A DNA stretch of 64,000 bases from assembly GCF_027923225.1 (NCBI RefSeq), contig NZ_BSDI01000016.1:1-64000 (forward strand), given 5' to 3'. Both the position numbers and the translations under genes were made by a program. Of this stretch, positions 59,964 to 64,000 are shown one piece after another. The notes beneath the pieces were generated by a model, which worked only from the letters and a program-made list of their open reading frames with translations, had not been told where the DNA came from and made no database searches. Origin of the DNA: Phytohabitans aurantiacus. GTDB taxonomy: Bacteria; Actinomycetota; Actinomycetes; Mycobacteriales; Micromonosporaceae. Position 1 is the stretch's first letter. Every line of letters starts with the position of its first letter.

Positions 59964-60042
59964 GCCGATCAAGGGCATTTGCATGGATCAAGGGCGAATG
60001 CACGCGGAAAAGCGATCCAACCACGTGCGTTTGCCCTTGATC
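59964..60042. repeat. Dispersed palindromic repeat, copy C
   Basis: An accessory half from 59964 (gccgatcaagggcatttgca) precedes the core at 59986-60042, whose arms gatcaagggcgaatgcacgc and gtgcgtttgcccttgatc pair with three mismatches. The loop aaaagcgatccaa is the reverse complement of copy B's loop. Confidence 0.85.
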
Positions 60043-60084
60043 GACGGAAGCGGCGTGGCGACACGCCGTGCCGGGCCGGCCTGG

Positions 60085-60135
60085 GGCCGACGCGCGCGGA
60101 AATAGAGATCCAACCACGTGCATTCGCCCTTGATC
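60085..60135. repeat. Dispersed palindromic repeat, copy D (degenerate)
   Basis: The right arm (60114-60135, gtgcattcgcccttgatc) is intact and the loop aaatagagatccaa is conserved. The left arm is reduced to ggccgacgcgcgcgg (60085-60099). Confidence 0.7.
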
Positions 60136-60136
60136 G

Positions 60137-60222
60137 GCGCGAGGCGCGAGGCGGGAGGCGCGAGGCGGGAGGCGCGCGGGAGGCGGGAGGCGCGCGGGAG
60201 GCGGGAGGCGGGAGGCGTGCGG
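60137..60222. repeat. GC-rich simple tandem repeat
   Basis: Irregular units of gcgggaggc and gcgcgaggc run from about 60137 to 60222, immediately after copy D. Confidence 0.65.
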
Positions 60223-60271
60223 GGTGTGGCGACACGCCGTCACGGGCGGGCGGCGGCGCCAGGGGAGAGGA

Positions 60272-61243
60272 TCAGGGCCGAAAGTAGCGGTCCTGGGCCA
60301 TCGCCCGGAACTCGGCGAAGGCCGACGGGTCGTCCGCGAGGCGGAACTGCTGCTTCGGTCCCGTGTTGCCCTCGGGATCGGACTCGAAGTAGGACACCGC
60401 CTTGATCTGCGGGTTCGCCTTGAAGAGGGCCGCCGCGTCGCGCAGCCACGCCGCCCGCGCCGCCGAGCCCCACTCCCGCGCGACACCATACTCCCCGACG
60501 ATGATCGGCTTGGGCCGCTCCGCCGCCCACCGCAGGAAGGGCGCCATCAGCTCGCGCAGCGGCCGGAAGTCGCTCGCGGCGTACACGTCGACGCAGGTCC
60601 AGTCGACGGCGTCGTCGCCAGGGTAGAAGTCCGGCGCGTCGCCCCGCGCGAACCCTTCGGCCGTCGGGCACCACACCCACGACGCGTTGCGCGCCCGCTC
60701 CTCGTCGAAGATCTGCCGGACGTGCCGCCACGCCGCCACGAAGTCGGCCGCCGACCACATCGTCGCGCGCAGGTTCGGCCGGTCCATCTCCCAGCGGAAG
60801 CGCAGCAGGATCGGCACTCGCGCCGCCCGCACCCGGCGAGCCTGCGCACGGATCAGGGCGTCGTGCCGCCCCGACGTGATCGAGCGGGTGTCGCCGGACG
60901 CCCAGCTCAACATGATCGTCTGGCCCTGCCGGAGGAACTCCTCGTCGGACTCGGTGCCGAACTCCTGGTCGAACCGCCGGTACGTGTTGACGATGTCCAG
61001 CCGCCGCCCGAGGCGTTGCTGGAGGTCGTCCATCGCGACGAGCCGGCCCGCTTGGCGGTAGCTCTCCGGCTGCACCCAGGCGCCCACGAGGGCACCCCGC
61101 TGCGGCGCGGCGACCGGGCCGGAGCGGAACGGCCCGGGATCGGTCGCCACGACCGACGGCGCCGGCTCGGGAGCGGGCCGCGGCTCGGTGCCGCCGCAGC
61201 CCGCGAGCGCGAGCGCGGCGACCAGCGCGACGAGGCGCCTCAC
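60272..61243 (-). CDS. GH26-like glycosyl hydrolase lipoprotein
   Basis: The 323-residue protein has a lipoprotein signal (LVALVAALALAGC, Cys about residue 16) and a GH26/beta-mannanase-like barrel. RFRWEMDRPNLRA holds the probable acid/base Glu (about residue 137) and PIIVGEYGVAREW the likely nucleophile Glu (about 256). It would act outside the cell on a polysaccharide, plausibly trimming the polymer made by the neighbouring genes. GTG 61243 overlaps the flippase stop (GTGA). Confidence 0.82.
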   Translation of the reverse strand: MRRLVALVAALALAGCGGTEPRPAPEPAPSVVATDPGPFRSGPVAAPQRGALVGAWVQPESYRQAGRLVAMDDLQQRLGRRLDIVNTYRRFDQEFGTESDEEFLRQGQTIMLSWASGDTRSITSGRHDALIRAQARRVRAARVPILLRFRWEMDRPNLRATMWSAADFVAAWRHVRQIFDEERARNASWVWCPTAEGFARGDAPDFYPGDDAVDWTCVDVYAASDFRPLRELMAPFLRWAAERPKPIIVGEYGVAREWGSAARAAWLRDAAALFKANPQIKAVSYFESDPEGNTGPKQQFRLADDPSAFAEFRAMAQDRYFRP

Positions 61244-62745
61244 CGCTTGGCCCGCAGGGCGTCCAGCGCCAGCACACCGCGCAGCCGATAGGCACCATAG
61301 GCATAGAGCAGGATCGCCGCGGCCAGCGCGCCGATCAGCGCCGCCGGGCCGGTGCCAGCCGTCGCCGCTACAGCATGTGGGAGTACGCCGAAGCACCCCA
61401 CCGCCAGTCCGCTGGCCACCATCGTTCCCGTGCCGAAGGGGTGCAGCCCGACCGACCGTCCAACCTGGACCAGCGGCGCGATGTTGTTGATCAGCACCGC
61501 GACCGCGAGCCCGGCGGCCGCCCCGACCGCGCCGAAGTGCGGGATCAGCACCAGGTCGAGTGCCACCATGGCGGCGAGCGCCGCGGTGACGTTGGCGAGG
61601 TTCCAGCGGGTGCGGCCGGCCATCGACAGTACGACGTCGACCATGCCGCAGCCGGTGGCGACAAGCATCGCGCTGGCGAGTACCACGACGACCGGCCCGC
61701 CGGCCGCGTACTCCGGGCCGAACAGTCCAAGGTAGACCGGCGCGTACGTGCTGACGAGCAGGTACAGGGGCCAGGTGAGCAGCACGAGCCAGCCGGTGGC
61801 CGTCTGGTACAAGGCGTTGGCGGTATCCCGTTCGTTCCTGGCCAGCGCCTCGGCGAGCCGGGGTTGCACGCTCTGGGTGATGCCCTGGTTGGCGAACTGT
61901 CCAAGTACGACGAAGCGCCCCGCCACCGCGTACGTGGCCGCCGCGGCGAGCCCGCCGAGGCTGGCGACCAGCAGCACGTCGACCCGCTGCAGCGCCTGCT
62001 GCGCGACGCTGGCGAGCGCGCGCGGCCCGGTGAACCGCCAGAACTGTGCCCGCAGCGCGCTCATCGCCCGGTGCCCGGCCCGTTTCGTCGACCCGCTCTG
62101 ATACGCGCCGCGCAGGGCGTACCCGGCCAGCAGCGCGACGGGGATGTACGGCGCGACCCAGGCGACCGCGTAGGCGCCGGGCGACCGGACACCCGCCACG
62201 GCCAGCCCGGCGACCGCCGCGAGCTGCATCGCCGGCCGGCAGATCCGCTCCAGCAGCACCGTCGGCCGGATCATCGCGTACCCGCGGGTGGCGGCCAGCA
62301 TCGTGTCGGAGAGCGTGGCGAGCGGGAGGAAGAGCGCGAGCCAGTCGAGCGGCGTCGGGGCGGCGAACCACAGCACCAGGGCGAGCGCGGTCGACGCGGC
62401 GGTGACCGGCGTGAGACCGATCCGCAGGCACGCGCCGAGCAGGTGTCCCCTGTCCTGCGCCCGTAGCCTCGCCACCCAGTACACGAGCCCGGTCTGCGTA
62501 CCGAGCTTCGCGACCGCCCCGGCGAGCACGAACCCGGCGGTGGCCGCGAAGAACGCTCCCGCGCCCTCGGCACCCAGTACCCGCGCGACGAGCCACGCCA
62601 CGAGGACTCCGGAAGCGCCTGCGGCACCGGCACCGGCGATGCCGGCGAGCCCTCCGCGAGCCACCCGCCGCTTCTCGTGATCAGGGCGTCCCTCAAGTGC
62701 CGTGGTCGGGGAGGTGGGCGGGGACTTCCGGGACGCCCTGATCAC
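61240..62745 (-). CDS. Polysaccharide flippase (Wzx/MVF-type)
   Basis: The 501-residue integral membrane protein has about 14 hydrophobic helices and the MATE/MVF-like polysaccharide transporter pattern, with RVLGAEGAGAFFAATAGFVL near the N-terminus. It would flip lipid-linked sugar units outward. GTG 62745 overlaps the sulfotransferase stop (GTGA); ATG 62760 is a slightly longer alternative. It sits between sulfotransferase and GH26 genes in one operon. Confidence 0.87.
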   Translation of the reverse strand: MIRASRKSPPTSPTTALEGRPDHEKRRVARGGLAGIAGAGAAGASGVLVAWLVARVLGAEGAGAFFAATAGFVLAGAVAKLGTQTGLVYWVARLRAQDRGHLLGACLRIGLTPVTAASTALALVLWFAAPTPLDWLALFLPLATLSDTMLAATRGYAMIRPTVLLERICRPAMQLAAVAGLAVAGVRSPGAYAVAWVAPYIPVALLAGYALRGAYQSGSTKRAGHRAMSALRAQFWRFTGPRALASVAQQALQRVDVLLVASLGGLAAAATYAVAGRFVVLGQFANQGITQSVQPRLAEALARNERDTANALYQTATGWLVLLTWPLYLLVSTYAPVYLGLFGPEYAAGGPVVVVLASAMLVATGCGMVDVVLSMAGRTRWNLANVTAALAAMVALDLVLIPHFGAVGAAAGLAVAVLINNIAPLVQVGRSVGLHPFGTGTMVASGLAVGCFGVLPHAVAATAGTGPAALIGALAAAILLYAYGAYRLRGVLALDALRAKR

Positions 62746-63623
62746 CGGGCGGTGGTCCATGTTGGAGCGTGACCGAGCCACTCGGACAGGGCCTCGTCGT
62801 GGTCGGCGAAGTGGGCGGTCAGCTCGCGGCGCACGCAGGTGTCCATCGCGGCGCCGCGCGGGCGCGCGTTGTGCTTCAGGAACGGCGGATCGCCCAGATG
62901 CGGCAGGCCCAGGAAGTCCAGCACCTCCGCGTACACCGTGGCGGGCGTCGCGAAGAACCGCTCGCTCTCGACCACCAGGATCCGTTCGCGCTCCACGTGC
63001 GCGGCCATCTCAGCGAGGTACCGGGCGTACTCGCCGCGCGCCCGGTACCCGTGGTGCTGGTGGGCGAAGCTGTAGTACCGGGGCTCGGCGCGCAGCCGCT
63101 CCTCCTGCCCGCGCAGCCGTGCCGGCTCCAGCGCCAGCGCCCGCCCGAACGACGTCTCCGACTCGAAGCCGCGCGCCAGCTCGTGCGCGTGGTGCGAGTA
63201 CGCCCGCTCCACGGGATCGCGGACCAGGGCGATGAGCCGCACGCCGGGCAGGTCGCGGGCGATCCGGGCGGCCGCCTGCGGGTGGTACAGGTAGTACGGG
63301 CTGGACTCGAAGGTCTGTGCCGGCGCCCCGTACCGCTGCGACGCCTTCAGAGCCGTGCGCTGCAGCGGGAAGTGCGCCCGGTACCAGGCCGGTCCCCGGT
63401 GATACGACGTGTCGAAGTAGTGCACGCCCTTGTGCAGCACGGCTTTGAGCACCACCGGGTGCGCGGCGAGCGCCCGGTACAGCGATGTGGTGCCGCAGCG
63501 CTGGCCGCCGCAGATCAGAAACGACGGCAGCATCCGGGCCGGCGCGGTGATCCGGCCGTACGAGCGTGATCCGAAGTGGACGGCGCGCTTGACCGGCGCG
63601 GGCACCCGGCTAGAATTGATCAT
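62742..63623 (-). CDS. Sulfotransferase
   Basis: The 293-residue protein has the PAPS motif ICGGQRCGTTSLYRALAAHP near residue 38, HKGVHYFDTSYHRG, and a 3'-phosphate motif RLIALVRDPVERAYSHH (about 130), typical of carbohydrate (heparan-type) sulfotransferases. It is the second sulfotransferase in the region. The ATG at 63623 overlaps the stop of the upstream gene (ATGA), and it leads into the flippase gene. Confidence 0.88.
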   Translation of the reverse strand: MINSSRVPAPVKRAVHFGSRSYGRITAPARMLPSFLICGGQRCGTTSLYRALAAHPVVLKAVLHKGVHYFDTSYHRGPAWYRAHFPLQRTALKASQRYGAPAQTFESSPYYLYHPQAAARIARDLPGVRLIALVRDPVERAYSHHAHELARGFESETSFGRALALEPARLRGQEERLRAEPRYYSFAHQHHGYRARGEYARYLAEMAAHVERERILVVESERFFATPATVYAEVLDFLGLPHLGDPPFLKHNARPRGAAMDTCVRRELTAHFADHDEALSEWLGHAPTWTTAR

Positions 63624-64000
63624 GAAAGCGCCTCCACGCGGCGGATGAGGACCGGCAGCAGCCAGGTGCCGAGAACGCCCAACCGGGCGCCCGCCTCGGC
63701 CTGCCGGTCGGCGAGGTATCTGGTGGCCAGGTCGACCAGGTACAGCAGGGCGGTGATGCCGGCCGCGTGGCCGGTGACCTCGAACGGGCGCAGCAGCCCC
63801 GGCGCCAGCTTGAGCGTCGCCTCCACGGCCGCACCGGCGTCCGATGTGGACTGGATGCGGCGCTGGAGCTCGTAGTGCACGGCGTCGAAGCCGAGCGGCG
63901 TGCCCGTGGTGAACCGTTCCCAGTCCCACACGAGCAGCGTGTCGGCGAGCGTCGCCATGTTCCACGGTGCCCAGTCGCCGTGCCACGCGCCGTACCGCAG
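63620..64000 (-). CDS. Phosphotransferase-like protein, partial (N-terminus outside window)
   Basis: At least 126 C-terminal residues are visible; the frame is open to the window edge. The catalytic loop AWHGDWAPWNMA and the metal site LLVWDWERF resemble aminoglycoside/choline-type phosphotransferases (HGD...N and DW). The substrate may be a sugar or head group related to the glycan genes. An ATG at 63958 lies within the motif, so the real start must be upstream of base 64000. The stop overlaps the sulfotransferase ATG. Confidence 0.75.
   Translation of the reverse strand: MRYGAWHGDWAPWNMATLADTLLVWDWERFTTGTPLGFDAVHYELQRRIQSTSDAGAAVEATLKLAPGLLRPFEVTGHAAGITALLYLVDLATRYLADRQAEAGARLGVLGTWLLPVLIRRVEALS

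Larger units (their letters stand above)
59483..60271. other. Gene-free palindromic repeat island
   Basis: This 789 bp has no credible gene. It contains three copies of the dispersed palindrome (B, C and D) and two exact copies of the 15-mer gtggcgacacgccgt (60055 and 60226) with an inverted relative near 59650. It also holds low-complexity GC runs at about 59918-59964 and 60137-60222. Small ORFs here translate the repeat itself. Confidence 0.85.

Noticed and set aside
59690..60040. Small ORFs in the repeat island with RMHAEKRSN-like peptides
   Set aside because: They are translations of the palindromic repeat and recur wherever it occurs, so they are not independent genes.
59683..60135. Possible CRISPR array
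   Set aside because: Repeats are long palindromes in both orientations with unequal spacing and no uniform spacers; no cas genes are present.

Overview
The window is GC-rich chromosomal DNA from an actinomycete, most likely Micromonosporaceae or a close relative. I infer this from the codon use, the Ssd/Tad pilus locus, the MFS-thymidylate kinase fusion, the Lys/Ala tails on TopA and Ku, the futalosine-route gene mqnD, and many start codons sitting 6-8 nt after a TANNNT box (leaderless promoters). There is one tRNA (Thr, CGT), no rRNA, no CRISPR array and no recognisable transposase.

Layout. 0-1.8 kb: a PH-domain membrane protein and a HAD phosphatase. 2.3-7.3 kb: a tight Flp/Tad pilus operon (ssd-tadA-tadB-tadC-pilin-TadE-TadG-like). 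Its tadA has a 1-nt homopolymer frameshift, and its tadB/tadC junction is a four-copy tandem repeat. 7.5-10 kb: an MrfA-like helicase whose C-terminus is built from a minisatellite and a dispersed palindrome. 10-20.9 kb: BldG-like antagonist and anti-sigma pair, H+-pyrophosphatase, topoisomerase I, a flavin oxidase divergent from a TetR regulator, and a PLP enzyme. 21-25.7 kb: MFS-Tmk fusion, holB, YbaB-like protein and two helical proteins. 25.9-32.6 kb: LPXTG surface protein, PSP1 protein, membrane phosphoesterase, tRNA-Thr, DUF2231, PfpI, a MazEF-like pair, NUDIX. 32.6-37.2 kb: acyl-CoA ligase and the NHEJ genes (ku divergent from split ligD ligase and polymerase). 37.2-47.2 kb: NYN nuclease, XPB helicase, L,D-transpeptidase, helicase-associated protein, HAD, cold-shock protein, mqnD, lipoprotein, and a membrane BTAD regulator preceded by an 11-bp-phased SARP-like direct-repeat array. 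47.3-56.8 kb: S51-like/CysS-C fusion, galactose operon (GH42, DeoR, GalT), hydrolase, NarL-type two-component pair, SDR, QueA-like enzyme. 56.8-64 kb: surface-glycan genes (GT2, two sulfotransferases, WecG/TagA, GH26 lipoprotein, flippase, partial phosphotransferase) around a 0.8-kb gene-free island of palindromic repeats.

Functional links. Most operons are joined by ATGA/GTGA/TGATG overlaps, so translational coupling is the rule. The glycan genes look like one programme for making, exporting and possibly sulfating an exopolysaccharide. The beta-galactosidase-DeoR-GalT operon would take up galactosides into sugar-phosphate metabolism under its own repressor. Ku and LigD form a minimal end-joining system. 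The most unusual material is the repeat biology: a palindromic family with at least five copies, and tandem repeats placed exactly on stop/start junctions.
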